Below, in pieces: positions 45,748 through 54,802 of a stretch of DNA of 64,000 nt (its first letter is position 1; each line of letters starts with the position of its first letter). The notes beneath the pieces were generated by a model. It saw only the letters and a program-made list of their open reading frames with translations, had not been told where the DNA came from and made no database searches. Location: positions 124,001 to 188,000 of the forward strand of contig NZ_JATM01000003.1 of the NCBI RefSeq assembly GCF_002003665.1, in the 5' to 3' direction. A program made the position numbers and the translations under genes. This DNA comes from Bombella intestini (GTDB lineage Bacteria > Pseudomonadota > Alphaproteobacteria > Acetobacterales > Acetobacteraceae).

Positions 45748-45788
45748 GAGTGAAGAGGTCCTGCCGGAAGTAAAGTGAAAGGGAAGGG

Positions 45789-47456
45789 TCAGGCTGCCTG
45801 ATAAGGCTGATAACGGGGCCGCCAGCTTAGGGCGGCTAGAGCCTCCCGCAGGGCGTTATCATCAAGAGGGAGGCAGAGCTGTTCCTGCTGGGCCTGCCGG
45901 GCCACGGCACCAGCAACCCGCAGGGCGACATCATGAATATTCTCAATCGGCGGGAGCAGGTTTTTCCCACCAGACTGCATCGGAGAGAGAGCAGCTACAG
46001 CCTGCGCTGCGGCCATGACCATGCCCTCGCTGATGCTCTTTGCTTTGCAGGCCAGTGCCCCCAGCCCCAGACCGGGGAAGATGTAGGAATTGTTGGTTTG
46101 GTCAATGACGATGCTGCGGTCATTAATCTCAACCGGAGAGAAGGGGCTGCCCGTGCTGACGATGGCCCGTCCGGCCGTCCATGTCAGGATGTCCATTGGT
46201 GTGGCTTCGACATGACTTGTGGGGTTGGAAAGCGGGAAAATGAGCGGCTGGGGGCAATATGTGGCCATTTCCCGGATCATGCTCTCTTTGAAGAGGCCTG
46301 CCTGACCGGAAACGCCTATCAGGATGGTGGGGTGGTTCTGATTGATGACGTCTGCCAGAGTGCGGCCCTGCCCGTTCTGGGCTGTTTCGTCCTGTCGGGC
46401 AAAAAGGGCCTGTCCCTCGCTTAGCCCTTCCATGTCGTGGGTCAGCAAGCCGTTGCGATCCACGATATAGAAGCGTTTCAGAGCGTCTTCTTGCGACAAC
46501 CCTTCAGCTTTCATAGCAGCAAGGAGAAGACCAGCAATGCCGATGCCCGCTGCACCACCGCCAGCAAAGGCAATACATTGTTGTTCCAGCGTTTCGCCTT
46601 TGGCTTTCAGGCCGCTGAGAATGGCTGCTGTGGCGATACCTGCTGTGCCCTGAATATCGTCATTGAAGCTGGGAAGGCGGTCCCGATAACGCTGGAGTAG
46701 AGGGGCAGCATTGCGTCCGGCGAAATCTTCCCAGTGCAGTAGGCAGTCCGGCCAACGGGCTTGAAGGGCCGTGACGAATTCTTCAATGAAATCCGCATAA
46801 TCCTGCCCTCGCAGGCGAGGGCTGCGGCTGCCTATGTAGGTGGGGTCATTGCGGAGCGTGACATTATCTGTCCCGACATCCAGAGTAATGGGCATCATTA
46901 GGGCCGGATTGATTCCGGCGCAGGCCGTATAGAGGGCGATCTTGCCGATGGGAATACCCATGCCGTTGGCTCCGAGATCACCCAGCCCGAGGATGCGCTC
47001 CCCATCGGTGACGATGACAAGGCGGATATTATCATTAGGGATGGCGGCCAGACGGTCGGCTATATGTCCCTTGTCGGCCTCGGAAAGAAAAATTCCCCGT
47101 GGTTTCTGCCAGATTTTGGAAAATTCTTGGCATGCCTGCCCGACACCCGGTGTGTATACAACGGGCATGAGTTCTGTGAGGTGCTTCTGTAGTAGGGCGT
47201 AGAAGAGGGTCTCGTTATTGTCCTGAATGGCCCGGAGGCGGACATGCCGGTCCAGAATATTTGTTCCACTCATGATGTTGGCATAAGCCTGCTCAACCTG
47301 TTCTTCCAGCGTATGGATGCCGGGGGGTAGAAGGCCATGCAGCCCTAGAGCCGTACGCTCCTCCCACGGGAAAGCCGTACCTTTGTTGAGCAACGGGTCA
47401 TTCAACACCGCCATGCCACGCTGGGTGACGGAATGGGACGAAAACGTAGCGGACAT
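45789..47456 (-). CDS. maeA: NAD-type malic enzyme
   Basis: A 555-residue oxidative decarboxylase converting malate to pyruvate and CO2. Recognised blocks: [21 protein letters not shown] is split as the malate-binding region (V-Y-T-P-x-V-G), [31 protein letters not shown] (metal site), [14 protein letters not shown] (nucleotide fold) and [16 protein letters not shown]. Length and sequence place it with the large SfcA/MaeA type rather than the MaeB type fused to phosphotransacetylase. GGAGGATC precedes the ATG. It is followed by fumC and preceded by the ccm cluster in the same direction, 81 nt away without a visible terminator. Confidence 0.95.
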   Translation of the reverse strand: MSATFSSHSVTQRGMAVLNDPLLNKGTAFPWEERTALGLHGLLPPGIHTLEEQVEQAYANIMSGTNILDRHVRLRAIQDNNETLFYALLQKHLTELMPVVYTPGVGQACQEFSKIWQKPRGIFLSEADKGHIADRLAAIPNDNIRLVIVTDGERILGLGDLGANGMGIPIGKIALYTACAGINPALMMPITLDVGTDNVTLRNDPTYIGSRSPRLRGQDYADFIEEFVTALQARWPDCLLHWEDFAGRNAAPLLQRYRDRLPSFNDDIQGTAGIATAAILSGLKAKGETLEQQCIAFAGGGAAGIGIAGLLLAAMKAEGLSQEDALKRFYIVDRNGLLTHDMEGLSEGQALFARQDETAQNGQGRTLADVINQNHPTILIGVSGQAGLFKESMIREMATYCPQPLIFPLSNPTSHVEATPMDILTWTAGRAIVSTGSPFSPVEINDRSIVIDQTNNSYIFPGLGLGALACKAKSISEGMVMAAAQAVAALSPMQSGGKNLLPPIENIHDVALRVAGAVARQAQQEQLCLPLDDNALREALAALSWRPRYQPYQAA

Positions 47457-47537
47457 GGGTATTGATCCTCCGGACTTGTGGCGGGCTGGGAAACAGGACG
47501 AATGATAGGATGATGGGGGGGTAAAAGGAACCCGTCT

Positions 47538-47906
47538 CTACCTTTTGTTCGGGCGTATCCACCTGTCCCCGGCAAAGCGGAACTGGGCGAAGATGAACCC
47601 CGCCGCCAGCCCTGCCAGCATGAGTGGAATCACCCAGAGGGAGACGGGGGCAAAGAGCTGGGGAAAAAGCAGCCGGGTGAGGCCTAGGATTAAGGCTAGT
47701 CCACAGAGGGCGCAGATCAGGCTTTCTCGCCTCACAGGGCCATAATGTTTCTCTGCATGGCAGTGGGGGCACAGGCTGGCTGTATTCTGTAGAGGCTGGT
47801 GGCAGCAGGGGCAGGCACTCAAGCTGCGTTGGGGCAGGGCATGTGTGGCATTATCCAGTCGGGTAGCAGCGGTGCGGGTCAGTTGGGAAAAGGGACTAGA
47901 TTTCAT
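47538..47906 (-). CDS. Zinc-ribbon membrane protein at the end of the ccm cluster
   Basis: A 122-residue protein of no family I can name. A basic N-terminal tail precedes a zinc-ribbon-like site: C32-x-C34-C35 and C46-x2-C49 (CPCC and CPHC), then two membrane helices (ICALCGLALILGLTRLLF and WVIPLMLAGLAAGFIFAQF). It ends in a basic tail. The start overlaps the stop of the ccmI-like gene by 4 nt (ATGA), so it is co-translated with the cytochrome maturation genes. It might bind zinc or take part in haem or thiol handling; that is inference from context only. Confidence 0.75.
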   Translation of the reverse strand: MKSSPFSQLTRTAATRLDNATHALPQRSLSACPCCHQPLQNTASLCPHCHAEKHYGPVRRESLICALCGLALILGLTRLLFPQLFAPVSLWVIPLMLAGLAAGFIFAQFRFAGDRWIRPNKR

Positions 47907-48361
47907 GGCTTGCTATCCTGCGGCACCGTGGCGGGTGTCATGGTGCTGGCCGGTGGGCTGATCGGTGATGTCTGGAATGCTGAGGCTGGAATCTGACTGG
48001 CAGGCTGCGGCCCAAAGAAGGGCTGCCCATTGATGGCATAAAGCAGCAGGGCCAATAACGGGACGAGGAGGAGAGTGGCGATACCGAGAAGCTTGTGAAT
48101 GTTACTGGCGCCAGACAAGCTCTGGGGAGGGACAGAAATGTGATTGAGGATCTCCCGTTCTGTTTCGATACGGGCAGTATCATAAGGTTGTTTTTCCAAC
48201 AGGCCCGCTTGCCTGTCCCGCTCCAGCGAGCTTAGACGCCGTTTATAGAGGGCGAGCGTTGGGTCTTCTGTCTGCCCGGATACCCGGAGGCGCACGATGA
48301 GGCTCAGGCCGATAGGCAGCCCGATGAACAGGCAGATAAGAGCAATGAGTAGAAATGACAT
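47903..48361 (-). CDS. ccmI: Short CcmI-like cytochrome c biogenesis protein
   Basis: A 152-residue inner-membrane protein: an N-terminal membrane helix, then a heptad-like cytoplasmic segment (LYKRRLSSLERDRQAGLLEKQPYDTARIETEREIL, quoted in parts as LYKRRLSSLERDRQAGL and ETEREIL) that is the mark of CcmI, then a second helix and a Pro/Ser/Thr-rich tail. Classical CcmI goes on with a periplasmic TPR domain that binds apocytochrome; here it is absent, so this is either a minimal CcmI or a truncated one. It lies 4 nt from the ccmH stop and overlaps the zinc-ribbon gene. Confidence 0.75.
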   Translation of the reverse strand: MSFLLIALICLFIGLPIGLSLIVRLRVSGQTEDPTLALYKRRLSSLERDRQAGLLEKQPYDTARIETEREILNHISVPPQSLSGASNIHKLLGIATLLLVPLLALLLYAINGQPFFGPQPASQIPASAFQTSPISPPASTMTPATVPQDSKP

Positions 48362-48365
48362 AGGG

Positions 48366-48821
48366 TCAGTCCTTCTTCAGCAGGCTGTCCAGAATGCGGT
48401 GTTCTTCCGGGGTCAGGGGGGCGGGAGCGGGTGCAGAACGATGCCAAAGGCGGCGTACTAGCAGTAGAGCCACCATAAGGCTGAGAATAGGCATAAGCCA
48501 GAGTAGAGCCGTTATGGCGGAGAAAGAAGGACGTAGGCGGATGAACTCTCCATAACGCTGAACCATCCATGCCTCGATGTCCTTCGGGGAACGTCCTTGC
48601 TGGAGTTGTAAGCGAACGATATGCCGCAGGTCTCTGGCTAAAGGGGCAGAACTCTCCTCGATGCTTTCATTCTGACAGACAAGACAGCGAAGCTGCTGGC
48701 CTATTTGCTGGGCTTTTTGCTCAAGGGCTGGGTCAGGCAGCATTTCATCGGGTGTATCCACAGCTAAACAAGCAGGGATGGAAAAGAGAAGCAGGAAGAG
48801 GGCGAGAACGAGCCTCTTCAT
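48366..48821 (-). CDS. ccmH: Cytochrome c-type biogenesis protein CcmH
   Basis: A 151-residue thioredoxin-fold-independent reductant of apocytochrome c. It has a signal sequence (about 1-20), the redox motif LRCLVCQ with C46 and C49, then NESIEESSAPLARDLR and IRLRPSFSAITALLWLMPI, with a C-terminal membrane helix and a short tail. These are the standard CcmH/CycL blocks. The start overlaps the end of ccmG by 4 nt. It probably works with CcmG to keep the haem-binding CxxCH cysteines reduced. Confidence 0.95.
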   Translation of the reverse strand: MKRLVLALFLLLFSIPACLAVDTPDEMLPDPALEQKAQQIGQQLRCLVCQNESIEESSAPLARDLRHIVRLQLQQGRSPKDIEAWMVQRYGEFIRLRPSFSAITALLWLMPILSLMVALLLVRRLWHRSAPAPAPLTPEEHRILDSLLKKD

Positions 48822-49432
48822 GGCACTGTCTCCAGTTGTGGGTGAATATGGGTCTGATAGACAGTGTCGGTCAGGCTACCTGTTCCATGCCAGACAATGC
48901 GCCCCCCCGTGTGCGGATCGGGCATGATAAGGAAGGTTTCTGGCACGCCGGTCACGCCCCAGTCGATGGCTGCTTGTCCTTCCCGGTCCATACCAAGCCG
49001 GGCGAAGGGGTGGCCTGCCTGTTCTAGCCAATGGGCGGCCGGGGCGGGGTGATCCTTATAGCAAAGGCCCCAGAGGGCCAGTGGGGCAGTATTGCTGCCC
49101 TGAGGAAGGGCCAGCGAGGTGGCAAGGTGGCGGATGAAGGGGATTTCCTCCACGCAGGGCAGACACCATGAGGCCCAAACGAAGAGTAGAACCGGCTGCT
49201 TTATCGCTTGGAAGTCCCCACGGGTCAGACCGGGCGGGGCGGAAGGCATCTCAGAGAGTGGTGGCAGAGCAGGGAAGTCGGGAACGGGTCGGCCTGTCAG
49301 AGGGGTATTGATGGCTCTGGGGTCAAAATGCCCCTGATTCAGCCCATGCAGCATACGGACAAAGCCCACTCCCAGACCAGCAGCTCCCAGAGCGGGCAGG
49401 GCAGCGAGAAGATGGCGGCGTGTGAGTGTCAT
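48818..49432 (-). CDS. ccmG: Thioredoxin-like protein CcmG/DsbE
   Basis: About 204 residues from ATG 49432. A twin-arginine-like head (LTRRHLLAALPALGAAG) precedes the thioredoxin fold; the active site is WASWCLPC with C90 and C93, followed by E-E-I-P and the cis-proline region GVTGVPETFLI. It reduces apocytochrome c in the periplasm as part of System I. The ATG overlaps the ccmF stop (ATGA). A longer frame reaches 49531 but runs through the end of ccmF. Confidence 0.93.
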   Translation of the reverse strand: MTLTRRHLLAALPALGAAGLGVGFVRMLHGLNQGHFDPRAINTPLTGRPVPDFPALPPLSEMPSAPPGLTRGDFQAIKQPVLLFVWASWCLPCVEEIPFIRHLATSLALPQGSNTAPLALWGLCYKDHPAPAAHWLEQAGHPFARLGMDREGQAAIDWGVTGVPETFLIMPDPHTGGRIVWHGTGSLTDTVYQTHIHPQLETVP

Positions 49433-51447
49433 GCCTGCACTTTCCCTTCCATGCGCAGCGGACGCCGCCGGGCGGGCAGAAGATGCAGCCCGCTCCCAAG
49501 GGCCATGATAATACCGCCTAGCCATATCCACGAGGCCAAGGGGTTTTCATGCAGGCGTAGAATAGCCGTGTAATGGCTCTGCCCCTGCGGGTCATGCTCT
49601 TCTTTCACGCTGCCCAGCGCGGCATAGAGGTCTTCCAGCGGGCGGTGGAGAATGGCGACATGTAATGTCCGCTGCCCCTGTTGTGGGAAGAGGCGGATTT
49701 CTGGCGTCAGTTCGGCAAGGATCGGCCCATGGGCATCGTGATGGCGGATGGTTAAATGTGCTTTCACGGCTTCGTAATTAGGGCCGTGATGGGCTGTCAG
49801 TGCTGTGAGTTCCCAGTCCCGCCCGGTTAATGTGGCATGGGTGCCGGGCTTGGCCTCTATGAGGCGTTCCTGACTACCCGCCATGCCGCATAGGCCAAGG
49901 ATGGTTACGCCCACCCCAATATGGGCAAGACTTGCAGCCCAGAGGCTGCGTGGCAGGCGGTGAAGCTGTCGGTCCCCTGCTGGCAAGCCACGCAGGCGGA
50001 GGATGAGGTCACAGAGGGCTGCACTGATGACCCACAGGGCTAGCAGGGCAGCGAAAGCAGCTAGAGGTGTGGGGAACAGCCAGAATGCAGGCAGGATGTT
50101 CCCGGCAGTGACGAGTAGAGCCGGGGCTAGACGGGGCAGGAGTTTGTTCGCTCTAGCCTGCCGCCACGGCAGGGCCATGCTCACCCCCATGATGGCCAGC
50201 AGTGGCAGAGTGAGCGGAATGGTCGTGGCATCAAAGAAGGGTTTACCAACGGAGAGGGTACGGCCAAAGAGCAGCTGCATGAAGGGCGGATAGAGCGTCC
50301 CCGTGAGCACAACGGCGCAAAGTGTGCAGAGCAGGATGTTGTTGAGCAGCAAGGCCCCTTCACGGGAGAGCGGGGAAAATCCTGTTTGTGGGGAGGGTAA
50401 GGTGGGGGCACGGATAGCAAAGAGGAGCAGGCCGCCCCCGCCATACAGGCTTAGCAGGCCCAGAATAAACAGCCCTCGGGCCGGGTCATTGGCAAAGGCG
50501 TGAACGGAATTGAGAATGCCCGATCGCACCAGAAAGGTGCCCGAGAGGGAAAAGGCAAAAGTGGCAATCGCCAGTAATAGGCACCAGCCTTGCAGTAGAT
50601 TGCGTTTCTCCACGACAAGAATGCTATGGAGAAGGGCGGTACCCGTCAGCCACGGGATGAGGGCGGCATTTTCTACGGGGTCCCAGAACCAATATCCCCC
50701 CCAACCCAGTACGGAATAGGACCACCACGACCCCAACGTGATGCCCAGCGTCAGCAACGCCCACGCACTGATGACCCACGGGCGCATATACCGGGCCCAG
50801 AGCGCATCAGCTTTTCCTTCCAGCAGAGCACTAATAGCGAAGGCAAAGGGCACGGCAAAGCCGACATAACCGCTATAGAGTAGTGGTGGATGGACAGCGA
50901 GGCCGGGGTCCTGAAGAAGCGGATTCATCCCCATCCCATCGGCTGGTACCGGCCAGAGCCGTAGGAAGGGGTTGGAGGACGTTAGGCAGAAAAGTAAGAA
51001 GCCAGCCTCCACTAGTCCCAATAAGGCCAGAATCCGAGCCCGCAGGCGGGGGGGGAGTGCTTCCGGGCGGGCTGTGGTTGGGGCGGGAAGCAAGGCCAGC
51101 CCTGCACACCACAGGCTTAACAGTGTGACCCAAAGTAGCAGCGAGCCTTCATGATTGCCCCAGAGACCAGCAATCTTATAGGCCCAAGGCTTGTTAATGG
51201 CCGAGGTTTCGGCAATGAGCTTCAGGGAAAAATCATTCCCCAGAGAGGCAATGATAAGGCAGGCCCATGTAAAGAGCAGGGCAAGGCATTGGCTGAATGC
51301 CAGAGGGCGGGCTAGAGCGGTGAGGGGACTCTCTGCTCGGCGGAGGCCGATCAGTGGCAAGATAGCCTGCATGAAGGCCAATACGCAGGCCAGAGCCAGA
51401 GCAAAATGTCCGCCTTCTGGGCAGAAAATAGTCGCCAATGTGGCCAT
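49429..51447 (-). CDS. ccmF: Haem lyase subunit CcmF
   Basis: A 672-residue polytopic membrane protein that ligates haem to apocytochrome c. The N-terminal GLWGNHEGSLLLWV and the tryptophan-rich WWD-type domain GWGGYWFWDPVENAALIPW are diagnostic; about 15 hydrophobic helices and a large periplasmic domain near the C-terminus (roughly 540-640) are visible. Conserved histidines for haem are expected in the P1-P4 loops; HS in LLHSILVVEKRN is one. It starts one base after the ccmE stop. Confidence 0.96.
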   Translation of the reverse strand: MATLATIFCPEGGHFALALACVLAFMQAILPLIGLRRAESPLTALARPLAFSQCLALLFTWACLIIASLGNDFSLKLIAETSAINKPWAYKIAGLWGNHEGSLLLWVTLLSLWCAGLALLPAPTTARPEALPPRLRARILALLGLVEAGFLLFCLTSSNPFLRLWPVPADGMGMNPLLQDPGLAVHPPLLYSGYVGFAVPFAFAISALLEGKADALWARYMRPWVISAWALLTLGITLGSWWSYSVLGWGGYWFWDPVENAALIPWLTGTALLHSILVVEKRNLLQGWCLLLAIATFAFSLSGTFLVRSGILNSVHAFANDPARGLFILGLLSLYGGGGLLLFAIRAPTLPSPQTGFSPLSREGALLLNNILLCTLCAVVLTGTLYPPFMQLLFGRTLSVGKPFFDATTIPLTLPLLAIMGVSMALPWRQARANKLLPRLAPALLVTAGNILPAFWLFPTPLAAFAALLALWVISAALCDLILRLRGLPAGDRQLHRLPRSLWAASLAHIGVGVTILGLCGMAGSQERLIEAKPGTHATLTGRDWELTALTAHHGPNYEAVKAHLTIRHHDAHGPILAELTPEIRLFPQQGQRTLHVAILHRPLEDLYAALGSVKEEHDPQGQSHYTAILRLHENPLASWIWLGGIIMALGSGLHLLPARRRPLRMEGKVQA

Positions 51448-51448
51448 G

Positions 51449-51997
51449 TTACTCCGCAGCTCCTTGTTTGTTCTGCGGGGCAGGGTGCGGAGTGGTCATG
51501 CTGTTCCAGCTGGCAGCATCTGGTGGAGGGCCGAAACGAGGGTCCCATCGGCCACTCTTTTGGAGGGCATCAGCAACTTCCTTAGGCATGTAGGTCTCGT
51601 CATGCTTGGCGAGAACTTCGCTGGCGGTGAAATCATGTCCATCATAGCGGCCTAGGGCGACAACACTCTGCCCCTCTCGGAATAAATCCGGCAGAATACC
51701 TCGATATTGTACGGTGATGGCAGCCTGTCCATCTGTCACGTCAAAGCGGGCTTCTGGCGTGTTGTTAGCGGTTTTGTCGGTATGGAGAGAGCCTGCTACG
51801 ACCATGCCACCCAGCCGGATGGTCTGGGCCGGGGCTGGAGGATGGGCCACTACCTGCGAAGGGGCCATGAAAAAGACAATAGTGCTGGAGAGCGCATTGA
51901 GGACCAACCCCACCGCACTGCCAAGGCAGAGCAGGCAGGCCAGAATGATCCAGAACCGTCCGGCCTTGCGGCGGGTGAAGGGAAGTGATGCAGCCAT
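51449..51997 (-). CDS. ccmE: Cytochrome c maturation haem chaperone CcmE
   Basis: About 182 residues from ATG 51997 (GGGAGA upstream). It has one N-terminal membrane anchor (RFWIILACLLCLGSAVGLVL), a beta-barrel domain (IRLGGMVVAGSL, FDVTDGQAAITVQYRGILPDLF) and the haem attachment site H132 with Y136 in LAKHDETYMP. It carries haem from CcmC to CcmF. The frame remains open to 52255 across ccmD, but that extension is a shadow. Confidence 0.95.
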   Translation of the reverse strand: MAASLPFTRRKAGRFWIILACLLCLGSAVGLVLNALSSTIVFFMAPSQVVAHPPAPAQTIRLGGMVVAGSLHTDKTANNTPEARFDVTDGQAAITVQYRGILPDLFREGQSVVALGRYDGHDFTASEVLAKHDETYMPKEVADALQKSGRWDPRFGPPPDAASWNSMTTPHPAPQNKQGAAE

Positions 51998-52029
51998 GGT
52001 CTCCCGTTTAAAGCCAGTGGGGCTGTGTG

Positions 52030-52221
52030 TTAATCTTTTTCCTGTCTCGTGGCGGGATTTGCCGCTGTGTCGTGAAGACGCTGCATAAGGGTCAGCCGTT
52101 GCGAAGCGCGCCGCAGACGGAGAAGGCTGGTGGTAATTATGATTGCTAGTACTGTGATAACTAGCCCGTAGCTGGCCAGCACGAAGCCCCAGTGCGGGGG
52201 CCAAAGGGCGGGGTGTATCAT
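52030..52221 (-). CDS. ccmD: Haem exporter accessory protein CcmD
   Basis: A 63-residue single-helix protein: short periplasmic start, helix FVLASYGLVITVLAIIITTSLL, and a basic cytoplasmic tail (LRRASQRL). Size, topology and position between ccmC and ccmE identify CcmD, which is needed for release of holo-CcmE. Its start overlaps the ccmC stop by 4 nt (ATGA). Confidence 0.88.
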   Translation of the reverse strand: MIHPALWPPHWGFVLASYGLVITVLAIIITTSLLRLRRASQRLTLMQRLHDTAANPATRQEKD

Positions 52222-52967
52222 ACCAGCGGCTCCCGCAGGGCGAGAGATTGGGCACGGCGTTCCAGCAAGGTAGTACGGGTGCGGATCAGCAGGAGGGCAA
52301 TGCCTGTTAGGGTGAAGCCGGTCGCACAGACAAGTAAGGGGTAGAACATGCTCATGGACATGGTGGGTGCCCCGGTCAGGGTGATGCTATCGGGCTGATG
52401 CAGGGTGTTCCACCATTGCACGCTGAACTTGATGATCGGCAGATCCACCACTCCAGCCAGAGCCAGAAGAGCAGCAGCCCGCTGACCTCGCACGGGGTCA
52501 TCAAAAGCCCGTATGATCAGAATATGGCCGATATAGAGGAAGAATAGAACGAGCATGGAGGTCAGCCGTGCATCCCAGACCCACCATGTTCCCCAGCCCG
52601 GCTTCCCCCAGAGTGACCCGGTGATGAGGCACAGGGCAGTCGCTGTTGCACCTAGCGGTCCGGCTTCCAGAGCTACAATTCCGGCCAATGGATGCCGCCA
52701 GACCATGCATAATAGCCCGCAGAGAGCCAGCAACACATAATCTGCCGAGGCCAGCCATGCCATGGGGACGTGCAGATACATGATGCGTACCGTCTCTCCC
52801 TGTTGCCAGTCTGCCGGGGCACAGCATAGCCCCCAGACTACCCCCACAGTCAGTATTGCTAGACCAATGAACAGGCATGGAAAGATGACGGGGCGGGTAA
52901 CATGTAGGAATCGAGCAGGGCTACCCGTCCATCGTCCCGATGGTATCGTGGTGGTGGAAGAAGACAT
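52218..52967 (-). CDS. ccmC: Haem handling protein CcmC
   Basis: A 249-residue six-helix protein that loads haem on CcmE. The WWD domain reads WGKPGWGTWWVWDARLTSML, and conserved histidines lie in LHVPMAWLAS and WWNTLHQPDS. It is the first gene of the leftward ccm cluster. In many bacteria ccmA and ccmB (the ABC part) come first; they are not here, so they must lie elsewhere if present. The ribosome binding site before 52967 is poor. Confidence 0.95.
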   Translation of the reverse strand: MSSSTTTIPSGRWTGSPARFLHVTRPVIFPCLFIGLAILTVGVVWGLCCAPADWQQGETVRIMYLHVPMAWLASADYVLLALCGLLCMVWRHPLAGIVALEAGPLGATATALCLITGSLWGKPGWGTWWVWDARLTSMLVLFFLYIGHILIIRAFDDPVRGQRAAALLALAGVVDLPIIKFSVQWWNTLHQPDSITLTGAPTMSMSMFYPLLVCATGFTLTGIALLLIRTRTTLLERRAQSLALREPLV

Positions 52968-53108
52968 AGAGAGAGTATGGCGGCTTCCCGAAAGGAAGAA
53001 AAATGAAAAATAGTACTGCTTTGGTGGCGGTCATGCTCTCATGGTCCGTATGGAAGAGAGCAGGACGCCGCAAGCCTTGAAAAAGCGTCAAAGTCAGGCA
53101 TTGTAAAG

Positions 53109-53118
53109 CGACCGGTCG
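53109..53118. promoter_or_regulatory. 10-nt palindrome between ccmC and the EVE gene
   Basis: CGACCGGTCG is a perfect 10-nt palindrome in the 226-nt gap between the divergent genes. Candidate operator; short palindromes of this size also occur by chance. Confidence 0.2.
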
Positions 53119-53193
53119 TACACGATATGGCTGCACATACAGAGGCCGGAAGGACCGAACGTCCCGGCCCGGAAAATAGGGAGAGAGTGACGC

Positions 53194-53613
53194 ATGGCCT
53201 TTTGGCTGATCAAATCAGAGCCGGCCTCCTTTTCATGGGATGAGCAGGTGAAGAATGATGTCGAACCGTGGACAGGCGTGCGGAACTATCAGGCCCGCAA
53301 TAATCTGAAGGCCATGAAGTGCGGTGATAAGGCTCTGTTCTATCATTCTGTGACAGAAAAGCGCATCGTGGGCGTGGTCGAGGTTGTGCGGGAGGCTTTC
53401 CCAGACCCAACCGCCGATGATCCTCGCTGGGTCTGTGTGGATGTAAAGGCCGATGGAGCGTTTCGTAATCCCATCTCGTTGGCGGAGATCAAGGCGGACC
53501 CAGCTTTGGAGAGTATGGCACTACTTAAGCAGTCCCGCCTTTCTGTTGCCCCGGTAACAGAGGAAGAATTTGCCTATCTGACCCGTAAGGGACAGTGGGA
53601 AAAAGCGCAGTAA
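53194..53613 (+). CDS. EVE-domain protein (PUA-like, thymocyte nuclear protein 1 type)
   Basis: A 139-residue single EVE domain. It begins MAFWLIKSEPASFSWDE and continues WTGVRNYQARNNLKAMKCGDKALFYHS, VGVVEVVREAFPDPTADDPRWVCVDV and ALLKQSRLSVAPVTEEEF, the full set of family blocks. EVE domains bind modified bases in DNA or RNA; in standalone bacterial form the target is usually unknown. A GGGAGAGAG site precedes the ATG. The EcsC-family gene follows 53 nt downstream. I saw no restriction enzyme partner, so a defence role is not supported here. Confidence 0.93.
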   Translation: MAFWLIKSEPASFSWDEQVKNDVEPWTGVRNYQARNNLKAMKCGDKALFYHSVTEKRIVGVVEVVREAFPDPTADDPRWVCVDVKADGAFRNPISLAEIKADPALESMALLKQSRLSVAPVTEEEFAYLTRKGQWEKAQ

Positions 53614-53666
53614 TTACGGACCGGTCCGCTCGGGCGGCCCGCTCTGGACATGAGGAGATTCAAACC

Positions 53667-54485
53667 ATGACGGAACAGCGCAAGGAGCATGTACCCAGTG
53701 CGAGTTTCCTGTCTCAGGACCTTGATACGGAAGCCCTAGCCCAGCTTCATGCCGTGCTGGATGGTGTGGAGAAAGGCCGGGGTACGTTGGCCCGTCTGGG
53801 TGATCTGATGGGCGGAGCCGTTGGGCGTGCTGCGCATCTGGGGTTGCAGGGGCTGTCCCTTGCGCCGGGTCTTCAGGAAAAGCTCCAGAATCTGGCTAGC
53901 TCGGCACTGGATCAGGCCTACCGCATTTCTATTCTTGGTCTAAGCCGGAAAGGTGATGCTGCCTCCGGGGCACGGCGTGAGAATCTGATACAGGCTGCTG
54001 TGGCGGTCTCTGGTGCGGCGGGGGGCTTTGGTGGCTTCATGAGTATGGCACCGGATGTTGGTTTTACCACGTTAGCTATCATGCGAGAGATTGCTGCCAT
54101 TGCGCAGGAAAATGGCGAAGACTTGCAGAGCGAGGAAACACGCCGGGCTTGCCTAGAGGTGTTTGCCTTGCGAGGCATAGGGGAACAGACAGGAGAGGGT
54201 GAGCTGGGCTTTTTTGCCGCCCGTGGCTTGATGCGGGGGCAGCCCCTTGTGATGCTGATGGCCGAGGTAGCGGGGCATTATGGCATGGCACTTTCCCGTA
54301 AGCTGGCAGCCCAGATGGTACCAGTGGCCGGGGCCCTCTGCGGTGCGGCCATTAACTCGGCCTTTCTTGCCCATTATCGGGCTTTGGCCAAGGCTCATTT
54401 TACCATCCGCAGGCTGGAGCGTACCCATGGTAATGCCGTGCGAGAAGCCGCCGAGGCTTATCGGGGTAGTCACCCGGGGGCCTGA
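53667..54485 (+). CDS. EcsC-family protein
   Basis: About 272 residues from ATG 53667 (GAGGAG upstream). Matches the EcsC family: ENLIQAAVAVSGAAGGFGGF, MSMAPDVGFTTLAIMREIAAIAQENGEDL, ARRACLEVFALRG-type sequence and VPVAGALCGAAINSAFLAHY. Two glycine/alanine-rich hydrophobic stretches may dip into the membrane. EcsC is named from a B. subtilis ABC locus, but most members including this one have no transporter beside them; function is unknown. Confidence 0.88.
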   Translation: MTEQRKEHVPSASFLSQDLDTEALAQLHAVLDGVEKGRGTLARLGDLMGGAVGRAAHLGLQGLSLAPGLQEKLQNLASSALDQAYRISILGLSRKGDAASGARRENLIQAAVAVSGAAGGFGGFMSMAPDVGFTTLAIMREIAAIAQENGEDLQSEETRRACLEVFALRGIGEQTGEGELGFFAARGLMRGQPLVMLMAEVAGHYGMALSRKLAAQMVPVAGALCGAAINSAFLAHYRALAKAHFTIRRLERTHGNAVREAAEAYRGSHPGA

Positions 54486-54532
54486 AAAGCGGTGCTCTCT
54501 CGTCCGTAACCAGCGGATGGATGAACAGGAAG

Positions 54533-54565
54533 AAGGCGGCTCCTATGGGGCCGCCTTTCTTTTTT
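54533..54565 (+). terminator. Terminator after the EcsC-family gene
   Basis: AAGGCGGC (54533-54540) and GCCGCCTT (54550-54557) form the stem, followed by TCTTTTTT. It lies just before the end of the small minus-strand gene and is well placed for the plus-strand transcript. Confidence 0.85.
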
Positions 54566-54573
54566 GTGGAGAT

Positions 54574-54771
54574 TCAACCCCGGCGGGTGCGGAAGAGTTG
54601 ATACAGTTCCAGCGGTCCAAAGATGAGAATCCCCAAAAGGGCGAGGACCCGCATAACATCCATGAGTGGCCTTAATGCAGGCCAGACAAGCTGTAGGAGA
54701 AAGGACAGAGCTAGAGCGATCGTATAGACATAGGTCTGTGATGAAGGAGAGGAAGAGGGGCTATTGGACAT
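54574..54771 (-). CDS. Small two-helix membrane protein, unknown
   Basis: A 65-residue frame on the minus strand. A Ser-rich tail of about 13 residues precedes two hydrophobic segments (YVYTIALALSFLLQLVWPAL and MRVLALLGILIFGPLELYQLF) and a short basic end. It is conserved-looking in composition and fits exactly between the EcsC terminator and aat, with no competing gene. No family recognised. It could be a chance ORF, but the helix pattern and the free space favour a real gene. Confidence 0.55.
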   Translation of the reverse strand: MSNSPSSSPSSQTYVYTIALALSFLLQLVWPALRPLMDVMRVLALLGILIFGPLELYQLFRTRRG

Positions 54772-54802
54772 GATTCGGCGTCTCTACATGAAAGGCTGAT
54801 CA

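Noticed and set aside
53194-54485. EVE and EcsC genes as an anti-phage defence pair
   Set aside because: EVE domains can occur in modification-dependent restriction systems, but there is no nuclease or McrB-like partner here; single EVE proteins are common housekeeping genes.
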